Part shown: piece by piece, positions 37,302-47,094 of the stretch | How the letters are laid out: every line of letters begins with the position of its first letter | Position numbering within the stretch: the first letter of the stretch is position 1 | Origin: Deferribacterales bacterium UBA4806 | GTDB taxonomy: Bacteria > Chrysiogenota > Deferribacteres > Deferribacterales > UBA228 | Direction of reading: 5' to 3' | DNA length: 64,000 bases | Assembly (NCBI GenBank): GCA_002402635.1 | Contig: DHGE01000048.1 | Location: 1-64,000 of the forward strand | Notes under the pieces: generated by a model | The model's database searches: none | Told to the model about the DNA's origin: nothing | The model's input: the letters and a program-made list of their open reading frames with translations, nothing else | Translations under genes and position numbers: made by a program

Positions 37302-38696
37302 TTAATTCTCCTTTTTTCTTAATATTTTTGAAGGTATTTTCAATTCTTCTCTATACTTAGTTACAGTTCTTCGAGCTATTTGAACACCTCTTTCCATTAA
37401 TATTTCAGATATTTTTTTATCAGAAAAAGGACTTTCTAGAGGCTCTTCTTTTATAATTGAAGATATGAGCTTTTTAATTTTATCAACACTCAAGGTACCA
37501 TCAACTGTGTCATATCCTTTTATAAACAGCATTTTCAATTCTATTAGTCCATATTTTGTATGGGCATATTTACCTGAAGTTACTCGACTAACCGTCGATT
37601 CATGTAATTTAGTTCTATTTGCGATATCCTTTAATCTCATTGGTTTCAAATAATCATAACCATTCAGAAAAAAATCTCTCTGGTAATCAACTATTGCTTC
37701 AGTAACCTTTAATATTGCTTGTTTTCGCAACTTTAAACTTTTAATTACCCACTCAGCTTTTCTTATTTTTTCTTCTATATACTCCTTAGTTTTTTCATCT
37801 AAATTATCTTGTTCAAGTAATTTTAAATAATAATCATTTACTCTCAATACTGGCAGATCTCTTTCATTAACAAAAACATTAAAATCACTATTTAAATTCT
37901 GTATATAAACATCTGGATATATATAACTTGCATTCTCAGAATATTTTAGCCCAGGTTTTGGATCGATTTTCTTTAAAATATAATTTAGATATTCACAATA
38001 ATCCTTGCTATAATTTTTATCTTGTAAAACCTTTTGTATATTATAAATACTTGCTTCCCCCATAGTGTCTACTATTTCTTCTATGTCATTAATTACAACC
38101 TTATCAATTTGCATATCATATAATTGAATATTTATACATTCCTTTAAATTTCTGCTAGCTATACCAGCTGGATCAAATCGTTGTATTAATTTCAATACAT
38201 CTAATACTTCATTTATTGATACGTTTAATTCTTTTGCTACTTCATTAATATCAAGTCTAAAATACCCATTTTGATCTAAATTACCAATAATGTATTCACC
38301 AATTGCTTTAGATAAACTATCTATCCCACTGATTCTTAATTGAAATAAAAGATGCTCTTCAAGAGTTAATGGGTTAGCAACAAAATTCTCATAGTTAATT
38401 TCATTGTCAACTGTTTTTTTTCTATATTGAAACTCCCCTCCTTCTATATTATCAACATCTTGATTATGTTCAATTATTGTTTCGTTTTTGTTGCTCTTTT
38501 CATCTGTATCCCAATTGAAAAGATCAGGTCCTTCCGCCTCTTCAAGAGTTGGATTATCTTCAATAATTGTATTTATCTCTTTGATTATATCTACCATATT
38601 CATCTGAAGAATATTTAAGGATAGTTTCATTTGTGGAGAAATAATAAGTTTATGTTGAGGTTTTATATCTAAATTAACAGATAATTTATTTTTCAT
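37302..38696 (-). CDS. rpoN: RNA polymerase sigma-54 factor
   Basis: The 464-residue protein has region I rich in Gln and Leu (ISPQMKLSLNILQMNMVDI at about 19-37), an acidic region II, the core-binding and helix-turn-helix domain (LKDIANRTKLHESTVSRVTSGKY) and the RpoN box ARRTVTKYREEL near the C-terminus. The NtrC-like regulator at 12183-13592 is a possible activator. TAATG overlap with lptB. Confidence 0.97.
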   Translation of the reverse strand: MKNKLSVNLDIKPQHKLIISPQMKLSLNILQMNMVDIIKEINTIIEDNPTLEEAEGPDLFNWDTDEKSNKNETIIEHNQDVDNIEGGEFQYRKKTVDNEINYENFVANPLTLEEHLLFQLRISGIDSLSKAIGEYIIGNLDQNGYFRLDINEVAKELNVSINEVLDVLKLIQRFDPAGIASRNLKECINIQLYDMQIDKVVINDIEEIVDTMGEASIYNIQKVLQDKNYSKDYCEYLNYILKKIDPKPGLKYSENASYIYPDVYIQNLNSDFNVFVNERDLPVLRVNDYYLKLLEQDNLDEKTKEYIEEKIRKAEWVIKSLKLRKQAILKVTEAIVDYQRDFFLNGYDYLKPMRLKDIANRTKLHESTVSRVTSGKYAHTKYGLIELKMLFIKGYDTVDGTLSVDKIKKLISSIIKEEPLESPFSDKKISEILMERGVQIARRTVTKYREELKIPSKILRKKEN

Positions 38697-39415
38697 TATA
38701 AATGAAATCCTTTCCCTAGATAGTAATCTACTACCTTTTCATGATTAACCAATTCCTGAGGGTTGCCTTCCGCTAAAATTGTCCCATTGTACATAATATA
38801 TGCTCTATCGGTAATAGACAAAGTTTCTCTGACATTATGGTCTGTTATAAGTATACCTATATTTCTATTTTTTAGATCAAAGATCATATCCTGAATTTCA
38901 AGTATTGATTTTGGGTCAATTCCAGTAAATGGCTCATCTAATAGTATAATTTCAGGATTTAAGGAAAGTGTTCTAGCTATTTCTACTCGCCTTCTTTCAC
39001 CACCTGATAACATATAGCCCTTTGAATCTCTTACATTTTCTAATCCAAAATCTATTATTAACTCTTCTGTTCTCTCTTTGATATATTTATAATCTTTATA
39101 TCTTAATTCTAAAACAGCATAAATATTTTCATAAACAGTTAATTTACGAAATATTGAAGCTTCCTGTGGTAGATAGCCCAATCCAGATAAAGCTCTTTTA
39201 TATATAGGCTGGTTTGTAATATCTTCTTCAAAAAAAGTAATCTTACCTCCATCAGGCTTAATAATCCCAACTATCATATAAAAAGTTGTTGTCTTACCAG
39301 CTCCGTTGGGACCTAGCAATCCAACAACTTCACCTTTATGTATATTTAATGAAACATTTTCTACAACTTTCTTTGATTTATATGTTTTTTTTAGTTCCAT
39401 TACATCAAGGGACAT
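38696..39415 (-). CDS. lptB: LPS export ABC transporter ATPase LptB
   Basis: The 239-residue ATPase has Walker A GPNGAGKT at 35-42, signature LSGGERRR and Walker B IILLDEPFTGID. The LptB-specific C-terminal half follows (LAEGNPQELVNHEKVVDYYLGKGF). I start at the ATG at 39415, which has GGAGA just upstream; an earlier ATG (39433) adds six residues. It powers LptBFGC for LPS transport; lptF and lptG are not here. Confidence 0.95.
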   Translation of the reverse strand: MSLDVMELKKTYKSKKVVENVSLNIHKGEVVGLLGPNGAGKTTTFYMIVGIIKPDGGKITFFEEDITNQPIYKRALSGLGYLPQEASIFRKLTVYENIYAVLELRYKDYKYIKERTEELIIDFGLENVRDSKGYMLSGGERRRVEIARTLSLNPEIILLDEPFTGIDPKSILEIQDMIFDLKNRNIGILITDHNVRETLSITDRAYIMYNGTILAEGNPQELVNHEKVVDYYLGKGFHL

Positions 39416-39875
39416 TATTTTCTCCATTTTCATCTTCTTCAGGTTTAAATATAACTATAACTCTTTTATTTCTTCCTTTTGTTACTTCGATTCTGTTAGC
39501 CTTCGTATATATTGTAATCTGTTCACCCTCTAAATAATTATCGTCTTGCCATACTTTTACACCATTTAGCAGATAGAATATATTATTGTTAACATCATAT
39601 TCAGCTTTCTTTGCTGTTGCAGTTATATTGTCATTTATTAATTTTACATTGCCTTCACATATAATTCTATCTATTTTGTTATCATCATTCATATATACAT
39701 ACATTTTTTCAGAAAATATTTGATTATTTTCATATTCAGCTTTTACATTTCCTTCAAAAAGAGAATACTTTTTTTCACCTAAATATCTTAATGTATTCGA
39801 CTCAATTTTAATTGGTTCGTTACTTGCGCTTATAATCATTAATGATAACAAAATCAAAAAAAGTTTATTTTTCAT
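39405..39875 (-). CDS. lptA: LPS transport periplasmic protein LptA
   Basis: The 156-residue protein has a signal peptide (residues 1-17) and an OstA beta-jellyroll: IKIESNTLRYLGEKKYSLFEGNVKAE, EKMYVYMNDDNKIDRIICEGNVK, NNIFYLLNGVKVWQDDNYLEGEQI. It forms the periplasmic bridge between LptC and LptD. It overlaps lptC by 11 bases. Confidence 0.9.
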   Translation of the reverse strand: MKNKLFLILLSLMIISASNEPIKIESNTLRYLGEKKYSLFEGNVKAEYENNQIFSEKMYVYMNDDNKIDRIICEGNVKLINDNITATAKKAEYDVNNNIFYLLNGVKVWQDDNYLEGEQITIYTKANRIEVTKGRNKRVIVIFKPEEDENGENNVP

Positions 39876-40413
39876 AAATAGCCCTCACATTACCATCAAA
39901 AAAAAGTTCCTTAGATCGTTTATAAATGTTTAGGGTGTTAGCGCTTATTGAATTACCATTTTTTATAATACTTACCCCATTCTTTATATTACCATATCCA
40001 TCATTTATAAAAAATTCAAAAATTCCATTTTCTTTACTAAAAAAAACTACATCATTTATTTTCCCTTTTATATTTTTTTTTAACACAATACTTTTATCTT
40101 CAATATACAAACAGTCCTTTGCCTCAACGTATATATTTTTTTCATTTTTTTCATAACTAATATAACAGTTCTCTAATTTAACACTTTCACTATTTCTGTC
40201 AACATATGCAATGTTTGCAGAAACCTTTATTTTCCCATGGGGGTGTAAATTTCTATCAAGCGTCAAATTATCTATAATCATAAGTGATGAATTATCATTT
40301 TTTTCTTTAGAAAAAAATATAGCTGCTCTCTGCATCTTATAAATATGAAATGTAATAGCAGCCACAATAAAAAGAGCAATACATATGATAGTAATGGTGA
40401 TGAATCTTTTCAT
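39865..40413 (-). CDS. lptC: LPS export protein LptC
   Basis: The 182-residue protein has one N-terminal membrane segment (residues 3-24) and a periplasmic OstA-like fold. It resembles LptC by position and shape more than by sequence identity, which is normal for this fast-evolving family. The ATG overlaps the kdsC stop by 4 bases and has AGAAGAG upstream. Confidence 0.85.
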   Translation of the reverse strand: MKRFITITIICIALFIVAAITFHIYKMQRAAIFFSKEKNDNSSLMIIDNLTLDRNLHPHGKIKVSANIAYVDRNSESVKLENCYISYEKNEKNIYVEAKDCLYIEDKSIVLKKNIKGKINDVVFFSKENGIFEFFINDGYGNIKNGVSIIKNGNSISANTLNIYKRSKELFFDGNVRAIYEK

Positions 40414-40880
40414 CTCTTCTTATTCAAATTAATTATATAATCAATAAAATATCTAACCGCTCCTTTACCACCATTCACAGGGGTAACAATATGAGCGCTA
40501 TCTTTAACATAATCAAAGGAATCATTAGTTGTTGCTGATATTCCAACCTTATTCATTAGTTCTATGTCATTTACATCATCTCCAATAAAAGCAACTTCAT
40601 TATCTTCCCAGCCATTTTTTAGTTTCAATGTTTCATAAAATGCTAGTTTATTATTAACTCCCTGAAAGACCTTAGTTATTTCTAATTCTTTTGCTCTGAT
40701 TGTCGTTATATTAGAGGTTCTACCTGAGATTATAATCACTTCAACATTCATTTTTTGTAAAAGTTTTATTCCAAAACCATCTCGCACATTGAATATTTTA
40801 TATTCTTTCCCTTCATTGTCATATATTATAGAACCATCAGTCATGACTCCATCCACATCTAACATAAGTACTTTAATCAT
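40410..40880 (-). CDS. kdsC: Kdo 8-phosphate phosphatase
   Basis: The 156-residue HAD phosphatase lacks a cap and has the catalytic aspartates D8 and D10 in MLDVDGVMTDG, ISGRTSN near 55, and FIGDDVNDIELM near 103-114. It releases phosphate from Kdo-8-P. It starts inside the TAATG formed with the kdsD remnant. Confidence 0.94.
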   Translation of the reverse strand: MIKVLMLDVDGVMTDGSIIYDNEGKEYKIFNVRDGFGIKLLQKMNVEVIIISGRTSNITTIRAKELEITKVFQGVNNKLAFYETLKLKNGWEDNEVAFIGDDVNDIELMNKVGISATTNDSFDYVKDSAHIVTPVNGGKGAVRYFIDYIINLNKKR

Positions 40881-40981
40881 TATGCAATTCCTGATTTTAT
40901 TAAGTCGTGCATATGTAGTAAATCTTTTATTGCTTCTATTTCATTTTTAATTACATTTTTACCAATTTCAGTTATTTCCAT
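40880..40981 (-). pseudogene. kdsD: Internally deleted remnant of kdsD (arabinose-5-phosphate isomerase)
   Basis: A 33-codon frame lies exactly where kdsD/kpsF belongs, between kdsA and kdsC. Residues 6-21 (IGKNVIKNEIEAIKDL) match the N-terminus of KdsD, in E. coli AGKEVLAIERECLAEL. Residues 22-33 (LHMHDLIKSGIA) match its last residues, in E. coli LHMHDLLRAGVV. About 290 codons, with the SIS domain and both CBS domains, are missing. The join is in frame. The ATG overlaps the kdsA stop by 10 bases and the TAA overlaps the kdsC ATG as TAATG, so coupling between kdsA and kdsC is kept. It cannot be an active isomerase. A full copy elsewhere, or another SIS protein, would be needed for Kdo synthesis from ribulose 5-phosphate. 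Confidence 0.8.
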
Positions 40982-41742
40982 AGAACTTTTTCAATCGCTA
41001 ATGCATCATTAAGAACATTTTCTAGCATAACAAAATCAACCATATTTTTACCATCACATAATGCATTTTCGGGATCTGGGTGCACTTCCATAAATAAACC
41101 ATCAACACCACAAGCAATAGCGGCTCTTGATAAATATGGAACAAAATGCCTCTCACCATCAGAAGAATTCTTTCCCTTAGATGGTAATTGCACTGAGTGG
41201 GTAGCGTCAAAAATAACTTTATATCCAAATGATTTTAATATTGGAAAAGATCTATAATCAACTACTAGATTATTATATCCAAAGGTAAAACCTCTTTCAG
41301 TAATTAATATGTCAATAGCGTTAAAATATTTAAGTTTTTCTATAACATCTTTCATATCCCATGGTGCCATAAACTGACCTTTTTTGACATTAATAATTTT
41401 TTTTGAATCTGCTGCAGTTTTAAGTAAATCAGTTTGTCTGCAGAGAAAAGCAGGAATTTGAATAATATCAACAACATCCTTAATTATGTCGACTTCTGAA
41501 TCTCGATGCACATCTGTTAATATTTTTACATCAAATTCTCTTTTTAATTTTTCAAATATTTTATACCCAACTTCAATACCAGGACCTCTAAATGAATTTA
41601 TAGAACTTCTGTTTGCCTTATCGTAGGAAGATTTAAAATACAACTCAATTTTGTATTTATCTGTTAACTTAACTAGAAAGTCACATGTTCTAAAAATAAT
41701 GTTTTCATTTTCAATAACACAAGGTCCAGCAATTAATATCAT
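40972..41742 (-). CDS. kdsA: Kdo 8-phosphate synthase
   Basis: Joins arabinose 5-phosphate and PEP to Kdo-8-P. The 256-residue barrel shows IAGPCVIEN at the N-terminus, [12 protein letters not shown] near 38-49, [15 protein letters not shown] and [10 protein letters not shown] near 180. The Cys, Asp, Glu and His metal ligands of class II enzymes are partly visible (AGPCV). ATGA overlap with pyrG. Its substrate-supplying partner kdsD is deleted next door. Confidence 0.95.
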   Translation of the reverse strand: MILIAGPCVIENENIIFRTCDFLVKLTDKYKIELYFKSSYDKANRSSINSFRGPGIEVGYKIFEKLKREFDVKILTDVHRDSEVDIIKDVVDIIQIPAFLCRQTDLLKTAADSKKIINVKKGQFMAPWDMKDVIEKLKYFNAIDILITERGFTFGYNNLVVDYRSFPILKSFGYKVIFDATHSVQLPSKGKNSSDGERHFVPYLSRAAIACGVDGLFMEVHPDPENALCDGKNMVDFVMLENVLNDALAIEKVLWK

Positions 41743-43367
41743 AAAACATTGCTCTTAATTTCTTTTAATTTATCAATTTTAAAACTATAGGCTGCCTTTA
41801 TAAAATCTACAAATAAAGGATGTGGTTTAAAAGGTTTAGATTTAAATTCTGGATGAAATTGGCAACCTATAAACCATCTGTGAGATTTAATTTCAACAAT
41901 CTCAACAAGATTTTTATCAGGATTGATTCCACCTATGTTCATGCCAGCTTGAATAAATTTGTCTTTATATACATTATTGAATTCCAATCTATGTCTATGT
42001 CTTTCATATACCTCTTTAACTCCATAAGCTCTATAAGCATTACTATCCTCATTTAATTGACATAAATAAGAGCCTAATCGCATTGAGCCACCATAATTTT
42101 TTATTTTCTTCTGTTCCATCATATAATCTATTACTGGATAGTCAGTATTTTCATCAAATTCGACAGAATTTGCATTGGTAAACTTTAATACATTCCTTGC
42201 GTATTCAATAACAGCACATTGCATGCCAAGGCAGATTCCAAAAAAAGGAACATCTTTAATTCTTGCATAATTTGCCGCATTAATCTTTCCTGCAATTCCT
42301 CTTTCTCCAAATCCACCAGGTATTAAAATACCATCTATTTGTTCAAAGGTAATACTATCAAATTTTTTTTCTAAATCTTCAGCATTAATCCACTTAATAT
42401 TTACTTTTAAATTATTTGCTATACCTCCATGAGACAAAGCTTCATTTAGACTTAAATAAGCATCTTTCAGATCAACGTATTTACCAACAACAGCAATATT
42501 AACTTCGTCCTTTGGATGTTTTATTCTATCAACTATTTCATCCCATTTTTCAAGTGAAATTTCTTTATTATCCATTGCAAGTTTTTTTAAAATTAAACTA
42601 TCAATACCTTCCTTATACAAGTATATGGGCAGCTGATAAATTGTAGATACATCAACAGCATTAATTACTGCCTCTATTGAAACATTACAAAATAATGCTA
42701 TTTTTCTTCTTATTTCGTTATCTAGTGGATATTCAGATCTACACACAAGTAGATCAGGCTGGATACCAATTGCTCTTAATTCTCTTACAGAGTGTTGAGT
42801 GGGTTTTGTTTTTAATTCACCTGCACTTCTTATAAAAGGTACCAAAGTAACATGTATGTATATAATATTCTCCACTCCAACATCAAATCTCAATTGCCTA
42901 ATTGTTTCAAGAAATGGTAAACTTTCAATATCACCGACAGTTCCACCAATTTCAGTAATAATAAAATTGAACTTGTCAGAATGTTTTAATATTACCTTCT
43001 TTATTTCATCAGTAATATGAGGAATTACTTGCACAGTATTACCTAAATAAACACCTCTTCTTTCTTTATTAATAACTTCATAATAGATTTGCCCTGTCGT
43101 AATATTACAATCTTTCTTGGTTTCTGTGCTTAAAAACCTTTCATAGTGACCTAAGTCTAAATCCGTTTCAGCTCCATCCTCAGTTACATATACTTCGCCA
43201 TGTTGAAATGGATTCATAGTCCCAGGATCCACATTTATATAAGGATCCAGTTTTTTAATTAAAACTGAATATCCTCTGCCTTCAAGAAGTGCCCCTATAG
43301 AAGCTGCAGTTATACCCTTTCCTAATGAAGACAAAACACCACCTGTAATAAATATAAATTTAGCCAT
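41739..43367 (-). CDS. pyrG: CTP synthase
   Basis: The 542-residue protein has the amidoligase domain opening with [18 protein letters not shown] and a C-terminal class I glutaminase with the nucleophile in [12 protein letters not shown] near 380 and the His-Glu pair in [13 protein letters not shown] near 510. CTP is also the Kdo-activating nucleotide used by KdsB, whose gene is the neighbour. It overlaps kdsB by 8 bases. Confidence 0.97.
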   Translation of the reverse strand: MAKFIFITGGVLSSLGKGITAASIGALLEGRGYSVLIKKLDPYINVDPGTMNPFQHGEVYVTEDGAETDLDLGHYERFLSTETKKDCNITTGQIYYEVINKERRGVYLGNTVQVIPHITDEIKKVILKHSDKFNFIITEIGGTVGDIESLPFLETIRQLRFDVGVENIIYIHVTLVPFIRSAGELKTKPTQHSVRELRAIGIQPDLLVCRSEYPLDNEIRRKIALFCNVSIEAVINAVDVSTIYQLPIYLYKEGIDSLILKKLAMDNKEISLEKWDEIVDRIKHPKDEVNIAVVGKYVDLKDAYLSLNEALSHGGIANNLKVNIKWINAEDLEKKFDSITFEQIDGILIPGGFGERGIAGKINAANYARIKDVPFFGICLGMQCAVIEYARNVLKFTNANSVEFDENTDYPVIDYMMEQKKIKNYGGSMRLGSYLCQLNEDSNAYRAYGVKEVYERHRHRLEFNNVYKDKFIQAGMNIGGINPDKNLVEIVEIKSHRWFIGCQFHPEFKSKPFKPHPLFVDFIKAAYSFKIDKLKEIKSNVL

Positions 43368-44091
43368 TAATATCTACCTCTTTCAAATATTTTTCAGCTT
43401 TTTTAACATCTGCTAATGTATTTATTGATATTATATTATTATACCATTGCAGCATTTTTATGGGTATATTATTTTCCAATGCTCTTAATTGTTCTAGGTG
43501 CTCTTTGTCTTCTATATATCCTCTTTGCATGGAAGAAAAAGCCATCAAGGTATCTCTATGAAAACCGTAGACTCCAATATGTTTGTTATATAATTTTTTA
43601 ACAGTATCAACATAATAAGGAATCAATGCTCTAGAAAAATAAAGCGCAAAATTTTGTTTATCCATAACAACCTTAACTATATTTGGATCTTTTGCTTCTA
43701 ATTCATCTATCTCCACAAAAGGTGTATTTATGTAGTTTGAATTGTCTCTTCTTAAATCTTCTATTAATAAATTTAATAATTCAGGAGATATGAAAGGTTC
43801 ATCACATTGAACATTTAAAATAATATTATCATCATATTTATCCAAAACACGTGCAGCTCTATCACTACCACAGACAACAGGTGTTTTATCAAGAATGTTA
43901 TCTGTTATATCTAATTTTTTACAAACATTAAAGACCTCTTCACTATCTGTTATAACAACTATTCTATCTGCAATACTTTTAATACATTGGTCAACTACTC
44001 TTAAAATAAGCTCCTTGTCACCTATTTTTATTAAGGCTTTTCCATATAACCTTTTTGATCCTAATCTAACTGGTATTACTATTAAACTCAT
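43360..44091 (-). CDS. kdsB: CMP-Kdo synthetase
   Basis: Activates Kdo as CMP-Kdo for lipid A glycosylation. The 243-residue nucleotidyltransferase has [16 protein letters not shown] at residues 5-20, VVITDSEEV, the [15 protein letters not shown] block near 93-107 and [16 protein letters not shown] near 170. ATGA overlap with pdxJ. Confidence 0.96.
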   Translation of the reverse strand: MSLIVIPVRLGSKRLYGKALIKIGDKELILRVVDQCIKSIADRIVVITDSEEVFNVCKKLDITDNILDKTPVVCGSDRAARVLDKYDDNIILNVQCDEPFISPELLNLLIEDLRRDNSNYINTPFVEIDELEAKDPNIVKVVMDKQNFALYFSRALIPYYVDTVKKLYNKHIGVYGFHRDTLMAFSSMQRGYIEDKEHLEQLRALENNIPIKMLQWYNNIISINTLADVKKAEKYLKEVDING

Positions 44092-44819
44092 AGATTTGTC
44101 TTTGAATAAGTAATAATAATTTCCTTCATCGTTTTGACAGCTTCAAATAAACCTATATACACACTTCTTGCTATAATAGAATGGCCTATATTAACTTCAT
44201 ACAACCCCTCAATTTGCAAAATATCTATAATATTTTGATAGTCTAGGCCATGACCAGCACTAACTAAAAGTCCACAATTTTTAGCATAATTGGCTGCAGA
44301 AATTATTTTATCTAATTCCTCTGCTTTTTTCTTTCCCTTTGAATTTGCATAACAACCAGTATGGAGTTCTATAATTTTTGCCCCTACTTTTTTTGCTCCA
44401 TCAATCTGTTTTTTATCACAATCAATAAATAAGCTTATATCTATACCAGCAAATTTAAGCTTGTCTATTTGCTTTTCTAAATAATCCATATTATCAACTA
44501 CATTAAGACCGCCCTCTGTTGTTAACTCCTTTCTTTTTTCAGGTACCAATGTACACATATCTGGTTTATTCTTTAAAGCAATATTTATGATTTCATCGGT
44601 CGCAGCCATTTCTAGATTTAATCTCGTATTGATCGTTTCTCTGAGAAGGATAAGATCTCTTTCCTGTATGTGACGTCTATCTTCTCTAAGATGAACTGTT
44701 ATACCATCTCCACCAGCAAGCTCTACAAGTAGAGCACACCTCACAGGGTCAGGGTCTTTAGCCAACCTTGCCTGTCTTACTGTTGCTACATGATCAATGT
44801 TAACACCAAGTTTTACCAT
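44088..44819 (-). CDS. pdxJ: Pyridoxine 5'-phosphate synthase
   Basis: Last step of the DXP-dependent vitamin B6 route. The 243-residue barrel has LGVNIDHVATVRQAR at 3-17, DGITVHLREDRRHIQ near 39-53, NLEMAAT and SAGHGLDYQN near 190. TAATG overlap with glmM. Confidence 0.96.
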   Translation of the reverse strand: MVKLGVNIDHVATVRQARLAKDPDPVRCALLVELAGGDGITVHLREDRRHIQERDLILLRETINTRLNLEMAATDEIINIALKNKPDMCTLVPEKRKELTTEGGLNVVDNMDYLEKQIDKLKFAGIDISLFIDCDKKQIDGAKKVGAKIIELHTGCYANSKGKKKAEELDKIISAANYAKNCGLLVSAGHGLDYQNIIDILQIEGLYEVNIGHSIIARSVYIGLFEAVKTMKEIIITYSKTNL

Positions 44820-46174
44820 TAAATACTCTCCAGTAACCGTTCAATTTCATTTTTTGCTACATCTTCTAAGTGAATAGCGAATTCATTAATTGCATCTCTA
44901 TTATTACCTTCTAACATAATACGCAGTGTACTTTCTGTCCCAGAATATCTCAATAAAACTCGTCCTTCATTTTTTAATTTACCTTCAATTGCCTTTAATA
45001 ATTTATTAGTATTACGTAATTTATCTAATGATATTTTTTTTTGTACCTTTAGATTTTTTTGAACTTGAGGTAAGAGCTGTATACTTCTTTTTATTTCACT
45101 TAAAGGCTTACCTGTTTTTATTATAATTTTAAGTAGTTGCAATGCACTAATCAAGCCATCGCCAGTAGAATTATAATCCAAGAAGACAATATGTCCAGAC
45201 TGTTCACCGCCTAATCTAATATTTTCTTTCAACATTGTTTCAACAACATATCTGTCCCCAACAGGACATCTCAAAACTTCAATTCCATGCTTTCTTAGAC
45301 TAAGAGTCAAACCAAGATTACTCAAAACTGTAGTTACAACCGCTGGTTTATTTAATTTATTGTTATTTTTCATGTATATTGCGCAAATCCCCATAATAAC
45401 ATCACCATCCACTACCTCTCCATTTTCATCGACAAAAATAACTCTATCACCATCTCCATCAAAGGTTATTCCCAGGTTAGCTTTTTCTTCAAGCACCTTT
45501 TCTGCAACAATTTCTGGATGTATGGAACCACAATTTAAATTGATATTATAGCCATCAGGTTTATTATTAATTATTATAACATCTGCACCTAATTCAACTA
45601 AAGTCAAAGGTGCAACCTTGTACGCAGCTCCGTTGGCACAATCTACAACAATTTTTAATCCTTTAAGACTGATATCTTTATCAAATGTAGTTTTTGAATA
45701 TTCTACATACCTCCAAATAGCTGTTTCAATTCTATAAGCTTTACCTAAATTATTAGGATCAACTTCTAAAGAATTGATTAAATATTCTTCAATTCTCTCT
45801 TCTAAAAAATCTGAGAGTTTAAATCCTTCTCCAGAAAAAAACTTTATACCATTATCATAATAGGGATTATGTGATGCTGAAATAACAACACCAGCATCAG
45901 CTCTTAAACTCTTTGTTAAATATGCTATTGCAGGTGTAGGAAGAACTCCAACTAATATTGCGTTTATTCCCATAGAGCAAATACCTGCAACAATAGCATT
46001 CTCATAAATATATCCAGAGATTCTTGTATCTTTACCAATGACAATAGAATGCTTTTTGTCACCATTTCTAAAGACTTTTGCAGTAGCCTGGCCCAATTTT
46101 AATACAAAATCTACTGTTAAAGGTCTTGTATTTGCCCTCCCTCTAATACCATCTGTTCCAAAATACTTCTTCAT
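44819..46174 (-). CDS. glmM: Phosphoglucosamine mutase
   Basis: Converts glucosamine 6-phosphate to the 1-phosphate for UDP-GlcNAc. In 451 residues it has FGTDGIRGRAN at 5-15, the phospho-Ser101 in ISASHNPYYDNGIKFF, the metal loop DGDGDRVIFVD near 240-250, sugar loop GGEQSGH near 323 and phosphate loop RYSGTEST near 420. The cdaA-cdaR-glmM order is the common one and GlmM binds CdaA in Gram-positives. Confidence 0.96.
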   Translation of the reverse strand: MKKYFGTDGIRGRANTRPLTVDFVLKLGQATAKVFRNGDKKHSIVIGKDTRISGYIYENAIVAGICSMGINAILVGVLPTPAIAYLTKSLRADAGVVISASHNPYYDNGIKFFSGEGFKLSDFLEERIEEYLINSLEVDPNNLGKAYRIETAIWRYVEYSKTTFDKDISLKGLKIVVDCANGAAYKVAPLTLVELGADVIIINNKPDGYNINLNCGSIHPEIVAEKVLEEKANLGITFDGDGDRVIFVDENGEVVDGDVIMGICAIYMKNNNKLNKPAVVTTVLSNLGLTLSLRKHGIEVLRCPVGDRYVVETMLKENIRLGGEQSGHIVFLDYNSTGDGLISALQLLKIIIKTGKPLSEIKRSIQLLPQVQKNLKVQKKISLDKLRNTNKLLKAIEGKLKNEGRVLLRYSGTESTLRIMLEGNNRDAINEFAIHLEDVAKNEIERLLESI

Positions 46175-47094
46175 TACTCAACCTCAACTCTAATTACTTC
46201 TGGGATAATATATACAACTTCTATTTTTTTGTTTAGTAACCTATAGGTTACGTTTTTAATATATGTTCCTGGATTGTCTATATTATCTAGTTCAACATAG
46301 ACTTCAATCAGAGATTTTATATCATTCTCTGCTAAAATATCCGATCTTCCTCTTAGTTTCACTCTAACTCTGTTAGGTGTATAATTTTTAACCCTATATG
46401 AAGTTTTATTATGTATTTCTACAGGCACATCTTTATGTTCCTTTTCTACTATTTCTTCTTCTATATTTATTTCAACATGTACAGATTGTGGAACAATATC
46501 CTTTATCCCTTCAACTAATTTTATTGGAATTTCAAGTCTTTCATCTTCTGTCACCTCAGATATATTTATTGGTACTGTTTCTAAATAAGTTAAATTATTT
46601 AATATTGTTAAAGCTCCTCTTGCTTTAGCAAATTCTGGATTCACTTTAGCACTTTCTATATATAATCCACTTTTTGTTTTTCCTATTATATGTGGCATTA
46701 CTTTAAGATTTTTTTCAATTATTTTATCTATATATACTTCTATTTCTTTTGGCTGATAATTCAATATCTCAACACCAGGAGGAGTTTTAATATCCTTTTC
46801 TTTCACAATATATCTATTTTTTCCAGGTTGAAATGATGACACATCAATTTCAACTTTAACATTTTTTGAGTCGATACCATTTAAAACAAGACTACTTCCC
46901 TTTAATGCTAAATTAATCATATGTTCATCAGTAAGAGCAACATAACCCTTTTTCAAATGGTCAATATCAATTGGTGCATATACAGAGGTTGTTATATATT
47001 CGGAAGATGATACTAAAAACCATAGGAAAAGTGCAAACACAAAACTAGCTATTTTTATACCAATATTTTTTTTAATATCTATCTTAATTTTCAT
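46174..47094 (-). CDS. cdaR: YbbR-domain regulator of diadenylate cyclase
   Basis: The 306-residue protein has one N-terminal membrane segment (residues 13-30) followed by three or four YbbR repeats, seen as repeated P-x-x-V-x-V-x-G/I patterns (KEIEVYIDKIIEK, PQSVHVEINIEEE, PNRVRVKLRGRSD). It probably sits outside the inner membrane and modulates CdaA. Position next to cdaA supports the name. It overlaps cdaA by 11 bases. Confidence 0.87.
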   Translation of the reverse strand: MKIKIDIKKNIGIKIASFVFALFLWFLVSSSEYITTSVYAPIDIDHLKKGYVALTDEHMINLALKGSSLVLNGIDSKNVKVEIDVSSFQPGKNRYIVKEKDIKTPPGVEILNYQPKEIEVYIDKIIEKNLKVMPHIIGKTKSGLYIESAKVNPEFAKARGALTILNNLTYLETVPINISEVTEDERLEIPIKLVEGIKDIVPQSVHVEINIEEEIVEKEHKDVPVEIHNKTSYRVKNYTPNRVRVKLRGRSDILAENDIKSLIEVYVELDNIDNPGTYIKNVTYRLLNKKIEVVYIIPEVIRVEVE

